A DNA stretch of 64,000 nucleotides from Methylovorus sp. MM2 (GCF_001648895.1 NZ_LXUF01000011.1:496001-560000), one strand, 5' to 3'. Shown: positions 9,363 to 19,060, counted from the first letter of the stretch. Notes: generated by a model not told the origin, from the sequence alone. A program made the numbers and translations.

Positions 9363-11447
9363 TTGTCAGCCTCAAAATTGAATCCCGAATACTTTGTAAA
9401 TCGCGAACTAGGCATACTCGCCTTCAATCGTCGCGTACTGGCACAGGCAGAAAATGAACGCGTTCCATTGTTGGAGCGCCTGAAATTCCTCTGTATCTTC
9501 AGCAGCAATATGGATGAGTTCTTTGAAGTTCGCGTTGCCGGGTTAAAAGAGCAGATCAAATACAACGATCAGCACGCAGGTGCCGATGGGCTCTCGCCTA
9601 AGCAGATATTTGCCAAAGTCAGCACCGAAGCGCATCAGCTCATCGACTATCAATACCAGATATTGAATGACGTCGTGCTACCCAAGCTGGCAGAACAAAA
9701 CATTCGATTTTGGCGCAGGGCCTTCTGGACAGATGCGCAACGAGAATGGATACGCAATTATTTCTTCCGTGAGCTGATGCCTATCCTGACGCCTATTGGG
9801 CTGGATCCATCACACCCTTTTCCACGTGTATTGAATAAAAGCCTTAACTTTGCAGTAGAGCTTGAAGGCAAGGATGCTTTTGGCCGCAACTCTGGTGTTG
9901 CCATCGTGCAAGCGCCACGGGCTTTACCACGCTTCGTCAAGCTACCGAATGAGATAGCCGGCTGCGATCATGGTTTCGTATTCCTATCGTCTATTTTGCA
10001 CGCCCATGTGAATGAACTGTTCTCTGGCATGCAGGTAAAAGGATGCTACCAATTCCGCGTAACACGTGACAGCGATCTCACCGTAGATGATGAAGATGCA
10101 AAAGACTTACGCCAAGCGCTGCAGGGCGAGCTTTCACACCGCCAATATGGAGATGGTGTGCGCCTTGAAGTGGCTGATAGTTGCCCCGCAGAGATGTCTG
10201 CATTCTTGTTAGGGCAATTCGGCTTGGGTCAGGATGACCTCTACCAAGTGAATGGCATCGTTAATCTGGTAAGACTGATGCAGATCCCTGACTGGGTCGA
10301 TCGGCCTGATCTGAAGTTTCCGCTATACTCTCCTAGCACGCCCAAAGAGTTCAGTAAGGAAACAGATCTATTCAAGGTGATTCGCAAGCAGGACGTATTG
10401 CTGCATCACCCTTTCCAGTCGTTCAATCCTGTCATCGAGTTTATCCAGCAGGCCTCTGAAGACCCAAATGTTTTAGCCATTAAGCAGACGTTTTACCGTA
10501 CCAGTGCGGATTCGACATTGATGAAATCATTGATCGAAGCTGCCAAGCGCGGCAAAGAGGTCACGGTCGTGGTGGAACTGATGGCGCGCTTCGATGAACA
10601 AGCCAACATCACATGGGCTGCCCAATTGGAATCGGCTGGTGCCCACGTCGTATATGGCGTAGTCGGGCATAAGACACACGCCAAAATGGCGATGGTCGTC
10701 CGCCGTGAAGAAGACAAGCTGCGCCGCTATGTGCATCTATCCACCGGTAACTATCACCAAAGCACCGCCAGGCTTTATACGGATTTTGGCCTGCTGACTT
10801 GCCATGAAGAAATCTGCGAAGATGTGAATGATGTGTTCGCACAACTGACTGGCTTAGGTAAAGCGAGCAAGTTGAAACATCTCTGGCAATCGCCATTCAC
10901 ACTGCATCAACGATTGATCAAAGCGATTCACAACGAAACCGAGATCGCCAAATCAGGTAAGAAAGCACGTATTATCGCCAAGATGAATGCCTTGCTGGAT
11001 GCAGATGTCATTCGCGCACTTTACGATGCATCAAGTGCTGGCGTGGAGATCGATCTGATCGTACGTGGAGTTTGTGCGCTTAAGCCAGGCATCCCGAATG
11101 TATCGGAAAATATCCGTGTACGTTCGATTGTTGGCCGCTTCCTGGAACACACACGTATTTTCTACTTCTATAATAATCAGGAAGAGAATCTATATTTGGC
11201 GAGTGCAGACTGGATGTACCGTAATTTCTTCCGTCGCATTGAGGTTTGCTTCCCGATTCTGGATGCAAAAGTAAAAAGGCGTGTGATCAAGGAAGGGTTA
11301 GAGCCTTACCTGAAAGATAATATCAATGCTTGGGAAATGCTGCCGGATAGCACCTATAAACTGCGCCCGACAAGAAAAGGTACGGCTTTTAGCGCTCAGA
11401 AGTTTCTCATGATGGAGCACGGACAAAATCTGCCGCTCGAGATATAA
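9363..11447 (+). CDS. ppk: Polyphosphate kinase 1
   Basis: PPK1 polymerises the gamma-phosphate of ATP into polyphosphate, reversibly. At 694 residues it has the family size and four-domain order. Landmarks are the N-terminal YFVNRELGILAFNRRVL, FSSNMDEFFEVRVAGLK, DVLLHHPFQSF, and the catalytic loop RYVHLSTGNYH with the phospho-accepting histidine near position 458. The second histidine region HTRIFYFYNN is also present. It starts with TTG at 9363, preceded by an AGG ribosome site. It converges with ppx, which degrades polyphosphate, 17 bp away. The upstream Pho box suggests induction on phosphate limitation. Confidence 0.97.
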   Translation: MSASKLNPEYFVNRELGILAFNRRVLAQAENERVPLLERLKFLCIFSSNMDEFFEVRVAGLKEQIKYNDQHAGADGLSPKQIFAKVSTEAHQLIDYQYQILNDVVLPKLAEQNIRFWRRAFWTDAQREWIRNYFFRELMPILTPIGLDPSHPFPRVLNKSLNFAVELEGKDAFGRNSGVAIVQAPRALPRFVKLPNEIAGCDHGFVFLSSILHAHVNELFSGMQVKGCYQFRVTRDSDLTVDDEDAKDLRQALQGELSHRQYGDGVRLEVADSCPAEMSAFLLGQFGLGQDDLYQVNGIVNLVRLMQIPDWVDRPDLKFPLYSPSTPKEFSKETDLFKVIRKQDVLLHHPFQSFNPVIEFIQQASEDPNVLAIKQTFYRTSADSTLMKSLIEAAKRGKEVTVVVELMARFDEQANITWAAQLESAGAHVVYGVVGHKTHAKMAMVVRREEDKLRRYVHLSTGNYHQSTARLYTDFGLLTCHEEICEDVNDVFAQLTGLGKASKLKHLWQSPFTLHQRLIKAIHNETEIAKSGKKARIIAKMNALLDADVIRALYDASSAGVEIDLIVRGVCALKPGIPNVSENIRVRSIVGRFLEHTRIFYFYNNQEENLYLASADWMYRNFFRRIEVCFPILDAKVKRRVIKEGLEPYLKDNINAWEMLPDSTYKLRPTRKGTAFSAQKFLMMEHGQNLPLEI

Positions 11448-11464
11448 CGAGACTTTAGATATAC

Positions 11465-12958
11465 CTAACTAAGCAACAACGGGATATCGACTTCTTTCCA
11501 ATAGGCGACTTCGTTCGCCAGCTCAGCTTCTGTTAAAGGATTATCGTTTAGCCAGTGCTTTTCGATAGTGAGTGAAAAATCACTCTTATTCCAACTCAGC
11601 TCGAGCTCCGGATAACTATCATCCAGACGATTGCGGTGAAACAATATCGCCAGTCTTAGAATCAACACCAAGATAAAACGGTCATCCGCTAGCGATATCG
11701 GCATATTCAGCTTGGTCAAGGTACGGCGTTGGGCACGTACCAGCAGCCCCAATGCTTCCTGCTCTTTCTTGGAGAAGCCCGGCATATCTGCATTCTCGAT
11801 GATATATGCCGAATGCTTGTGGTAGCCACTATGCGCGATGGAAATACCGATCTCATGCAGCTTGGCCGCCCAAATCAGATATTGTTCGGCCACTTCAACA
11901 TCCATCGTGAATTTATAGCTCACTTGAGACAATAAGGATAAAGCCAGCTGCTCTACACGCTTCACCTGATCTTGGTCGACCTGATAGCGGCGCATAAAGC
12001 TAATGACGGTTTCTTCACGGGTATCCTGATGCGACATGCGCCCTAGTAGCTCGTATAGCACCCCTTCGCGCAAGGCACTATTCGCTGTAGTCATGGTTTC
12101 GATCTTGAGCGACTCAAAAGCTGCCAGCATAATCGATAGCCCACCTGGCAATACTGCTGCGCGATCTGCACTTAAGCCATCGATCTCGATTTTTTTGGTA
12201 TCTTTGGCCTTAATCAATAACTCACGCAGCTTTTTAAGGCCATCGCGCGTGATCGCACCATCACTAAAACCATTTAATCTGAGAATCTCACCTAAGGAGC
12301 GTGCGGTGCCTGATGAACCAACAGCTTCTTGCCAGTTAGACGAGGCAAAGCTCTTACGTATGATCTGTATCTCACTTGAGGCGGCTAGCTGTGCTTTAGC
12401 AAAGTTTTCTTCAGTGAGTTTGCCTTCAGGGAAGAACTTAAGGCTGTAACTGACACAGCCCATATACAGACTTTCCATCTCGATAGGCTCAAGGCCTTCA
12501 CCAATAATAAATTCCGTAGAACCACCACCGATATCGATCACCAACCGCTTATGTGCTGCCTGCGGCAAACTATGGCTCACCCCGACGAAGATCATGCGCG
12601 CCTCTTCACGGCCCGCGATGATTTCAATGGGGAAACCTAATGCAGCTTGTGCCTCAGCAAGTAATTGCGGCGCATTTTTAGCCACTCGGAAAGTATTGGT
12701 CGCAACAGCACGAACGGCTTGCGGAGGGAGACCTCGCAAGCGTTCGCCGAATTTCCTGAGACAATCGATTGCACGCCGCTGCGCATCTGCATCCAGATGC
12801 TTATCTTTGCTCAAACCAGCACCTAATCGGACAGGTTCACGTAAGGAATCATGAAAGATCAGATGCCCGTCTGAAACACGGGCAAGCTGTAACCTGAAAC
12901 TATTGGAGCCTAAATCAACTGCGGCGATTTCAGAAAAACTGGGTTTTTGAGTTGCCAA
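11465..12958 (-). CDS. ppx: Exopolyphosphatase, Ppx/GppA family
   Basis: Releases phosphate from the ends of polyphosphate, or acts on pppGpp; the two activities cannot be separated by eye. The actin-like ATPase fold is marked by AAVDLGSNSFRLQLARV near residue 12, and by RLVIDIGGGSTEFIIGEG. The C-terminal HD-like part contains KLHEIGISIAHSGYHKHSAYI. Length 497 matches the family. It follows phoU on the same strand after 35 bp and faces ppk, making a ppk/ppx-phoU phosphate module. Confidence 0.93.
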   Translation of the reverse strand: MATQKPSFSEIAAVDLGSNSFRLQLARVSDGHLIFHDSLREPVRLGAGLSKDKHLDADAQRRAIDCLRKFGERLRGLPPQAVRAVATNTFRVAKNAPQLLAEAQAALGFPIEIIAGREEARMIFVGVSHSLPQAAHKRLVIDIGGGSTEFIIGEGLEPIEMESLYMGCVSYSLKFFPEGKLTEENFAKAQLAASSEIQIIRKSFASSNWQEAVGSSGTARSLGEILRLNGFSDGAITRDGLKKLRELLIKAKDTKKIEIDGLSADRAAVLPGGLSIMLAAFESLKIETMTTANSALREGVLYELLGRMSHQDTREETVISFMRRYQVDQDQVKRVEQLALSLLSQVSYKFTMDVEVAEQYLIWAAKLHEIGISIAHSGYHKHSAYIIENADMPGFSKKEQEALGLLVRAQRRTLTKLNMPISLADDRFILVLILRLAILFHRNRLDDSYPELELSWNKSDFSLTIEKHWLNDNPLTEAELANEVAYWKEVDIPLLLS

Positions 12959-12993
12959 ATCCAGCCTTTATTGAAAAAAACGTACTTCTAACA

Positions 12994-13701
12994 TCATGAT
13001 TGCAGGGTTTCGCGTTCCATTTCCTGCACGGTGGTATGGCGAACATCTTTACCTTTAACCATGTAAACCACATATTCAGCGATATTCTTAGCATGGTCAC
13101 CAATACGTTCGATCGCTTTTGCCACAAACAATACTTCAAGTGACATAGAGATCGTACGTGGATCTTCCAGCATGAAAGTAATCAGTTGACGCATCGCTGC
13201 ACGGAACTGCTCATCCACTTGCTCATCCTGACGAGCTACTTCAACCGTTTTTGTCATATCCAAACGCGCGAATGCATCCAAGGATGTGCGCAGCATCTCA
13301 CGCACCAGCGCGACCATATTCTTGATCTCGGTGAAACGTGGTGTATACATACGATCTGCTTCAGCAACCTTTTGCGCTACGCGGGCGATTTTGGTCGCTT
13401 CGTCACCGATACGCTCCAAGTCAGTGATGGTTTTCACCATCATCATCACCATACGCAAATCACCGGCAGCTGGCTGGCGACGCGCAATAATATGGCTGCA
13501 GTCTTCATCGACCTGCACCTCAAGATCATTTACACGATGATCGTTCGCAATCACGCTTTCAGCAAGATTTGCATTTGCATTCACCAACGCATCCAATGCA
13601 TTGACGATCTGCTGCTCGACCAATCCACCCATCTGCAAAACCTTTGCACGGACGGCTTCAAGCTCGGCATCATATTGCTTGTAGGTATGTTCAAATTGCA
13701 T
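12994..13701 (-). CDS. phoU: Phosphate signalling protein PhoU
   Basis: PhoU restrains the PhoR/PhoB two-component system together with the Pst transporter. The 235-residue all-helical protein has the two PhoU repeats, each with the E/D-x3-D metal-cluster motif (for example DLERIGDEATKIA and AIERIGDHAKNIAEYVV). Here it is encoded upstream of ppx rather than behind pstSCAB, and no pst or phoBR genes are in the window. A Pho-box-like site lies about 60 bp before the start. Confidence 0.95.
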   Translation of the reverse strand: MQFEHTYKQYDAELEAVRAKVLQMGGLVEQQIVNALDALVNANANLAESVIANDHRVNDLEVQVDEDCSHIIARRQPAAGDLRMVMMMVKTITDLERIGDEATKIARVAQKVAEADRMYTPRFTEIKNMVALVREMLRTSLDAFARLDMTKTVEVARQDEQVDEQFRAAMRQLITFMLEDPRTISMSLEVLFVAKAIERIGDHAKNIAEYVVYMVKGKDVRHTTVQEMERETLQS

Positions 13702-13761
13702 AGCGTGTTTCCTTAATTAAGATTTTAAGCAGCATAAGACCGAGTAGTCTAATGCGGGAAT

Positions 13762-13779
13762 ATGACACTTTTGTGTCTA
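13762..13779 (-). promoter_or_regulatory. Weak Pho-box-like site upstream of phoU
   Basis: Read on the minus strand: TAGACAC-AAAA-GTGTCAT. The second half matches the PhoB half-site in 6 of 7 positions, the first poorly. The site is also a partial inverted repeat (GACAC/GTGTC), so another regulator or a hairpin is possible. Confidence 0.3.
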
Positions 13780-13818
13780 ATCCTGCTTTTCTTTATATCT
13801 CACAGCAACTTAGACAGA

Positions 13819-14472
13819 CTAACTATATGTCTTAACACCATTAGCCGTTGCCAGTAATAATACATTGGCTGGGCGCGCTGCAAACAAACCGTTCGTCACG
13901 ACACCAACGATCTGGTTGATCTTGTTTTCTAATTCAACCGGATTAAGGATCTCAAGGCCTGATACATCAATGATCACATTACCATTATCTGTCTTGAAAT
14001 CACGCAATTTAGGCTGACCACCCAGTTTTACCAATTCGCGTGCCACATAGCTACGCGCCATCGGAATGACTTCAACAGGCAATGGGAACTTACCCATCAC
14101 TGGAACTAGTTTGCTCTCATCTGCGATACAGATAAAGCTTTTGGCACAGGCCGCCACGATTTTTTCACGCGTTAACGCGCCGCCGCCGCCTTTTAACATA
14201 TGCAGGTGCTCTGTGATCTCATCCGCACCATCAACATAGATTTCCATGCCATCAACACTATTCAGGTCAAATACTTCGATTCCATGACCTCTTAAACGCT
14301 GGGCAGTGGCTTCTGAGCTTGCTACTGCGCCTTCAATTCTTGATTTTACTTTTGCCAGCTCATCGATAAAGAAATTGGCTGTAGAGCCAGTGCCTACACC
14401 GATAATACCGCCTTTTACATATTGTACTGCTGCTTCAGCGACCTGTTTCTTTAATTCATCTTGCGTTGCCAT
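13819..14472 (-). CDS. rpiA: Ribose-5-phosphate isomerase A
   Basis: Interconverts ribose 5-phosphate and ribulose 5-phosphate in the pentose phosphate pathway; in methylotrophs it also serves the ribulose monophosphate cycle. Visible motifs are [18 protein letters not shown] (substrate phosphate loop), DGADEI and [12 protein letters not shown]. It is 217 residues (E. coli 219). It is divergent from ilvA with 67 bp between and precedes phoU on the same strand after 117 bp. Confidence 0.96.
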   Translation of the reverse strand: MATQDELKKQVAEAAVQYVKGGIIGVGTGSTANFFIDELAKVKSRIEGAVASSEATAQRLRGHGIEVFDLNSVDGMEIYVDGADEITEHLHMLKGGGGALTREKIVAACAKSFICIADESKLVPVMGKFPLPVEVIPMARSYVARELVKLGGQPKLRDFKTDNGNVIIDVSGLEILNPVELENKINQIVGVVTNGLFAARPANVLLLATANGVKTYS

Positions 14473-14502
14473 TTACTTTTATCCTAACGTTTTCTTTATA
14501 AT
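14472..14502 (+). promoter_or_regulatory. Candidate sigma-70 promoter of ilvA
   Basis: A perfect TATAAT at 14497-14502 with a weak -35 (TTTACT or TTACTT near 14472-14478, spacer 18-19). It lies 37 bp before the ilvA ATG and overlaps the rpiA start region. Confidence 0.5.
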
Positions 14503-14539
14503 CACGCACAAACTTGAATCATACACGCCCTGCACGCCA

Positions 14540-16051
14540 ATGAAAAACGACTATCCAGAAAAAATCCGTAACGCACGCGTCTACGATGTAGCGATCGAAA
14601 CAGCTTTAGAGCTGCAACCGAACCTATCAAACCGTATTGGCAACCGTGTTTTGCTAAAACGCGAGGATATGCAGCCGGTTTTTTCTTTTAAACTGCGCGG
14701 CGCTTACAACAAGATGGCAAACCTCTCGGCACAGGCGCTTGAGCGCGGCGTCATCACTGCATCTGCGGGTAACCATGCACAAGGTGTAGCGCTTGCAGCC
14801 AAGAAGATCGGTTGCCGTGCCGTGATCGTCATGCCGACAACCACGCCGCAGATCAAGGTAGACGCAGTCAAAAGCCGTGGTGGCGAAGCCGTATTATTCG
14901 GTGACTCTTACACAGACGCATACGACTATGCACTCAAGCTTGAAAAAGAAGAGCAGCTCACCTTTGTGCACCCTTTTGATGATCCTGACGTTATTGCAGG
15001 CCAAGGTACTATCGCAAAAGAGATTCTGGATGAACACCCCGAGCCCATAGAGGCGATATTTTGCCCAGTGGGTGGTGGTGGCCTGATTGCTGGCGTTGCG
15101 GCCTACATCAAGAGTGTACGCCCTGAGATCAAGATCATCGGCGTTGAGGTAAATGACGCCAACGCCATGACGCTATCATTGCAAAAAGGTGAGCGCGTTA
15201 CGCTTGATCAAGTCGGTTTATTCGCTGACGGTAAAGCCGTCAAATTAGTCGGCGAAGAGACATTCCGTCTATGTAAGGCATATGTCGATGAGATGATTCT
15301 GGTTGATAACGATGCTATTTGTGCCGCGATCAAAGACGTGTTTGAAGATACGCGTTCGATCTTAGAACCCACTGGCGCGTTAGCCTTGGCTGGCCTGAAG
15401 CTTTATGCGAAACAGCATAAACTGCATGATAAGACGTTGATTGCTGTCGCCTCTGGTGCCAATATGAGTTTTGATCGCTTGCGTTTCGTTGCCGAGCGCG
15501 CCGAGATCGGCGAAAAACGTGAAGCCGTATTAGCTGTGACGATTCCAGAAAAACCCGGTTCATTCAAGACCTTCTGCCGATTATTGGGCGACAGGAATAT
15601 TACGGAATTCAATTACCGTTACTCCGACCCGCGTGCTGCGCATATCTATGTCGGCATCGCCGTTCACGATCCGAAAGAGTCGAGCAAACTGTTAGACATG
15701 CTAAAAAAGCATGACCTAGCTGCCATGGATCTTACCGATAATGAAGTCGCCAAGCTGCACTTAAGACACCTTGTCGGCGGTCACGCCCCTCAAGCAGAGC
15801 ATGAATGTGTTTATCGCTTTGAGTTTCCTGAAAAGCCGGGCGCATTGATGAAATTTCTGGATACGATGGGCCACGATTGGAATATCAGCTTATTCCATTA
15901 CCGTAATCATGGCGCTGACTTTGGACGTGTACTGGTGGGTATGCAAGTACCACCGGAGGATAGAGACGCGTTTAATCTCTTCCTGCAGAACTTGGGTTAT
16001 CCGTATTGGGATGAAAGCAGCAATCCCGCATATAAACTGTTTCTTGGCTAA
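14540..16051 (+). CDS. ilvA: Threonine ammonia-lyase (threonine deaminase), biosynthetic
   Basis: PLP enzyme converting threonine to 2-oxobutanoate, the first step to isoleucine. The PLP lysine is K51 (FSFKLRGAYNK), followed by the SAGNHAQG substrate loop and the glycine-rich GGGGLIAG phosphate loop. The C-terminal third holds two ACT-like regulatory modules (each starting with a PEKPG motif, near residues 335 and 430), so the enzyme is of the isoleucine-inhibited type. From ATG 14540 it is 503 residues (E. coli 514). The open frame extends back to 14306, but that part overlaps rpiA and is not conserved. Confidence 0.95.
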   Translation: MKNDYPEKIRNARVYDVAIETALELQPNLSNRIGNRVLLKREDMQPVFSFKLRGAYNKMANLSAQALERGVITASAGNHAQGVALAAKKIGCRAVIVMPTTTPQIKVDAVKSRGGEAVLFGDSYTDAYDYALKLEKEEQLTFVHPFDDPDVIAGQGTIAKEILDEHPEPIEAIFCPVGGGGLIAGVAAYIKSVRPEIKIIGVEVNDANAMTLSLQKGERVTLDQVGLFADGKAVKLVGEETFRLCKAYVDEMILVDNDAICAAIKDVFEDTRSILEPTGALALAGLKLYAKQHKLHDKTLIAVASGANMSFDRLRFVAERAEIGEKREAVLAVTIPEKPGSFKTFCRLLGDRNITEFNYRYSDPRAAHIYVGIAVHDPKESSKLLDMLKKHDLAAMDLTDNEVAKLHLRHLVGGHAPQAEHECVYRFEFPEKPGALMKFLDTMGHDWNISLFHYRNHGADFGRVLVGMQVPPEDRDAFNLFLQNLGYPYWDESSNPAYKLFLG

Positions 16052-16065
16052 TCGTAAGATACATC

Positions 16066-16836
16066 ATGCAGGCCAGTAACTTTGTACTAGCAGATTACTT
16101 TCAGCGCATAGGCTTTGCCTCAGAGCCTAAGACAGATATTGGTACGGTGGCCGAAATCATGCGCTGCCAGTTATTCAGCACACCCTTTGAAAATCTGGAT
16201 GTACAGGCAGGAAAGATCATCTCGCTAGTGCCTGAAGATATCGTCGAGAAAATCGTCACACGTCGACGTGGCGGCTACTGCTACGAAGTGAATGGTATCT
16301 TTGCCATGGCGCTACAAGCACTTGGCATCGACTATCAATTCGTTGCTGCAAGACCCATGTTCTACCCGACAAGAAGACCAAGAACGCATATGGCGATTGT
16401 GGTTAACATTGCGGGTGAGCAATGGCTATGTGATTTAGGATTTGGTAGCTATGGCCTCAGAGCGCCTATCAGGCTAGATATACTCGATCAAGCTGTGAAG
16501 CAGGATCACGATAGCTTCATGTTAAGCAAAGCAAGCGAGCATGAATACCTATTACAAGCATGGGTAGATGATGTCTGGGCACCGCAATTCGCCTTTGATT
16601 TTTCGCCGCAGGAATGGGTGGACTTTTTTCCTGCGAATTACATGAACTCCACCCACCCCGACGCTATTTTTGTGCAAAAACTATTAGTCGTTTTGCACAA
16701 CCCAGCTGGCCGGAAGATACTGTTTGGCACCACGCTCAAAACCATTATCGATGGCAACATCGAAAAGCAATTTATTGCAAAAGAAAACTTAGCTAACGTA
16801 CTGCAAAGCCAGTTTGGTTTAAGCCAAACAAGCTGA
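16066..16836 (+). CDS. Arylamine N-acetyltransferase
   Basis: Transfers acetyl from acetyl-CoA to arylamines or hydrazines. The Cys-His-Asp triad is complete: C72 in RRRGGYCYEVNG, H108 in PRTHMAIVV and D123 in WLCDLGFGSYG. The 256-residue length is slightly under the usual 270-280. It begins 14 bp after ilvA, so the two are probably co-transcribed; the physiological substrate is unknown. Confidence 0.9.
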   Translation: MQASNFVLADYFQRIGFASEPKTDIGTVAEIMRCQLFSTPFENLDVQAGKIISLVPEDIVEKIVTRRRGGYCYEVNGIFAMALQALGIDYQFVAARPMFYPTRRPRTHMAIVVNIAGEQWLCDLGFGSYGLRAPIRLDILDQAVKQDHDSFMLSKASEHEYLLQAWVDDVWAPQFAFDFSPQEWVDFFPANYMNSTHPDAIFVQKLLVVLHNPAGRKILFGTTLKTIIDGNIEKQFIAKENLANVLQSQFGLSQTS

Positions 16837-16847
16837 TTCAATAAGCC

Positions 16848-17303
16848 TTACAAACGCTCGATAATAAACTCCCAATCGCGCGGATCCACTGGCGTGATTG
16901 AAAGCCGGTTACCGCGCTGCAGTATCTTCAAATTAGCCAGTTCAGGCGTGTCGCGCATCTCCTTCAGACTCAGTAGCCGGGTCTTACGTACCAGCTTCAC
17001 ATCGACATTAAACCAGCGCGGGTTATCTGCCGTTGCTTTTGGATCATAATATTTATGCCCTTCGATAAACTGTAATCGGTCGGGATAAGCTAACTTGCTA
17101 ACCTCAGCAATGCCCGCGATACCGGGCTCATCACAATTCGAGTGATAAAAGAACACACCATCGCCCACCTTCATCTGGTCGCGCATAAAATTACGCGCCT
17201 GATAATTTCTCACCCCATACCAATCTACAGATTGATTGGGAAAACCAGCCAGATCATCAATAGAGACATCCGATGGCTCGGATTTCATCAACCAGTAACG
17301 CAT
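16848..17303 (-). CDS. EVE domain protein
   Basis: A 151-residue single-domain EVE protein (PUA/ASCH-like fold). Hallmarks are the start MRYWLMKSEPSDVSIDDL, the WYGVRNYQARNFMR segment, and GDGVFFYHSN. EVE domains are thought to bind modified nucleobases in RNA or DNA; no catalytic activity is established. It converges with the acetyltransferase gene (11 bp apart). It is an isolated copy, not fused or next to a nuclease, so a defence role is not supported here. Confidence 0.88.
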   Translation of the reverse strand: MRYWLMKSEPSDVSIDDLAGFPNQSVDWYGVRNYQARNFMRDQMKVGDGVFFYHSNCDEPGIAGIAEVSKLAYPDRLQFIEGHKYYDPKATADNPRWFNVDVKLVRKTRLLSLKEMRDTPELANLKILQRGNRLSITPVDPRDWEFIIERL

Positions 17304-17374
17304 GTATCAACTCCCAAATATCATCTGAATGATTATATGGTGATTTAGATATCCAAGCAGCGTTAATCAATAAA

Positions 17375-18859
17375 TCAATGCTCTCGGCCTTGTCCACCAT
17401 GCCCTTGATTGCCTCCTGAAGACCTTGGTGGGGGCGCACTATGTTGCTGTTGTGGCGAAAGCTGATGTGAGGGTTGTGACTGATGCATTTGTGGTCGCTG
17501 CATATCAGGCATGCTCCGTTGTTTCACGCTCTCTGGCGCATTTATACGCGGTTGCGAAGGCGCAATGTCTCGCGGTTGCCGGTTAACAGACCCTGCATCC
17601 CGCTGAACAGGCTGAGCATTCTGCCCAGAGAACCCTGAGACCGGTGATCTAGCTGGCGCACCCTGAGGTTGCTGACCCTGAGGTTGCTGACCCTGAGGTT
17701 GCTGACCCTGAGGTTGCTGACCCTGAGGTTGCTGACCCTGAGGTTGCTGACCCTGAGGTTGCTGACCCTGAGGTTGCTGACCCTGAGGTTGCTGACTTGG
17801 GTTTCTTGAGCCTCTATCCCTCTGGTCTTGCATTTTATTAGGCGGGTTTGGTCTGCCAGACATATCGCCATGTGTATTATTTCCATTTGGATCACGCCGA
17901 GCATCAGACGAAGGCGATGGCCTTGAACGTCCACCGTATTGTTGTTGTATTGAGTTACCTTGATATTGCACACCGTGCCGATGGTCAGGATCATGACGCC
18001 AAGCACCCGGTGTCCCTCCGTTAGGCGCAGGATTGCGAGGTGGTCCACCATTGTGTGAAGGTGGGCCGTTACGTAGGCCCGGATGGCGGTCATAGTAATT
18101 CCTGTAGTAATAGTTATTCACGTTCACTACATTCACATGGTGTCGATGCCAATCAAAATTTCCATAAAAGAAACCACCGCCAACGGCGATACCAGCCCCC
18201 CAATAAAAACCGACACTCAATCCCGGGCGACGATAATACCCAGGCCACGGATCCCAATACACGGGAGGATAAGCATCCCACCACCACGGCCCATAAACAA
18301 CGGCGGGATTGTAATAAGGCACATAGACCACCTGTGGTGCAGCTTGCTGAATAATGATGGTCTGGCCCTGTGGCTGTACGCGTATCTGATCATCAGATTG
18401 CAGGTTGCCTGCGGCCATCGCTTTTTGTCGCAGATTTTGCGTCGTATCCATCACTTGTGATTGCTGGGCAAGGAAAGCATTACCTAAACGCTCAGTCCAA
18501 TCCAGCTTTTCATCCATCATCGCCAGTATTTGCGGAAACGCCGTGAGCGAAACAACACTGGGATCCCAATTATTCTGTTGTGCTGCGTTGACGGCATCAT
18601 CTCCTTTTAAATCCGGATGTGCCTTCGACCAGCGCGCCGCCTGAACTACCTCTAATGGATAGGTTGATGCCATGAGTACCTGCGAGAGCAATGCATCAGG
18701 ATATAGTGCGATGGGTGCCAGCATCTGATCCAGCTCTTGTTGGCTGTATGATTGGGCTGGCGGCGCTACATCATCTTGAGCGAACACCACGGGTGGACTA
18801 GATATCGCAATTGAAAATAGGAATATGCCTATTAAAAAAATCGTGGGCTTAACTCTCAT
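17375..18859 (-). CDS. DUF3300 secreted protein with Gln/Pro repeats
   Basis: A 494-residue exported protein of unknown function. A signal peptide (about 1-27, ending VVFAQ) is followed by the DUF3300 domain (about 38-250: LAPIALYPDALLSQVLMAS, then a Tyr/Trp-rich stretch with VVYVPYYNPAVVYGPWWWD). The rest is low-complexity, rich in Pro, Gln, Asn and Gly. It includes nine exact QQPQG units and ends in a His/Gln/Pro-rich tail (GHGGQGREH). The Tyr/Trp-rich and Pro/Gln-rich composition suggests an envelope or matrix structural protein, which is inference. It has its own unit, divergent from the DUF2237 gene. Confidence 0.85.
   Translation of the reverse strand: MRVKPTIFLIGIFLFSIAISSPPVVFAQDDVAPPAQSYSQQELDQMLAPIALYPDALLSQVLMASTYPLEVVQAARWSKAHPDLKGDDAVNAAQQNNWDPSVVSLTAFPQILAMMDEKLDWTERLGNAFLAQQSQVMDTTQNLRQKAMAAGNLQSDDQIRVQPQGQTIIIQQAAPQVVYVPYYNPAVVYGPWWWDAYPPVYWDPWPGYYRRPGLSVGFYWGAGIAVGGGFFYGNFDWHRHHVNVVNVNNYYYRNYYDRHPGLRNGPPSHNGGPPRNPAPNGGTPGAWRHDPDHRHGVQYQGNSIQQQYGGRSRPSPSSDARRDPNGNNTHGDMSGRPNPPNKMQDQRDRGSRNPSQQPQGQQPQGQQPQGQQPQGQQPQGQQPQGQQPQGQQPQGQQPQGAPARSPVSGFSGQNAQPVQRDAGSVNRQPRDIAPSQPRINAPESVKQRSMPDMQRPQMHQSQPSHQLSPQQQHSAPPPRSSGGNQGHGGQGREH
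17661..17795. repeat. Nine perfect tandem copies of a 15-bp unit
   Basis: The unit CCCTGAGGTTGCTGA repeats at exact 15-bp steps from 17661 to 17795 without a single substitution. It encodes (minus strand) the QQPQG repeats of the DUF3300 protein. Identity at the DNA level points to recent slippage or unequal exchange, and the frame is kept by the multiple-of-three length. Confidence 0.97.
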
Positions 18860-19060
18860 GCATTCTCCAAATTATCTGCCGATTACCTCAGCGTTGCCCC
18901 ATCGTTAGTCACTGCGCAACTCAATGAGTTGCATCTATGCAAAACAGGAAGCATTGAATCTGCATACTCGCATTCTTATGCATCGCCTATACTAGAACGC
19001 ACAACTTCTTTAATAGTTTACGTATCATAGGTTTTATTGATGGTTTTATAGGAAACATAA

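Noticed and set aside
14306-14539. N-terminal extension of the ilvA reading frame
   Set aside because: It overlaps rpiA on the other strand and is not conserved; ATG 14540 gives a normal threonine deaminase.
16848-17303. EVE protein as part of a modified-base defence system
   Set aside because: It is a stand-alone short EVE protein with no nuclease, helicase or methyltransferase partner nearby.
17661-17795. Possible CRISPR array
   Set aside because: The repeats are contiguous 15-bp coding units with no spacers and no cas genes nearby.
17542-18093. Reading frame of 183 codons with RVSNL repeats inside the DUF3300 gene
   Set aside because: It is the frame shadow of the 15-bp repeats; the DUF3300 frame has a signal peptide and a recognisable domain.
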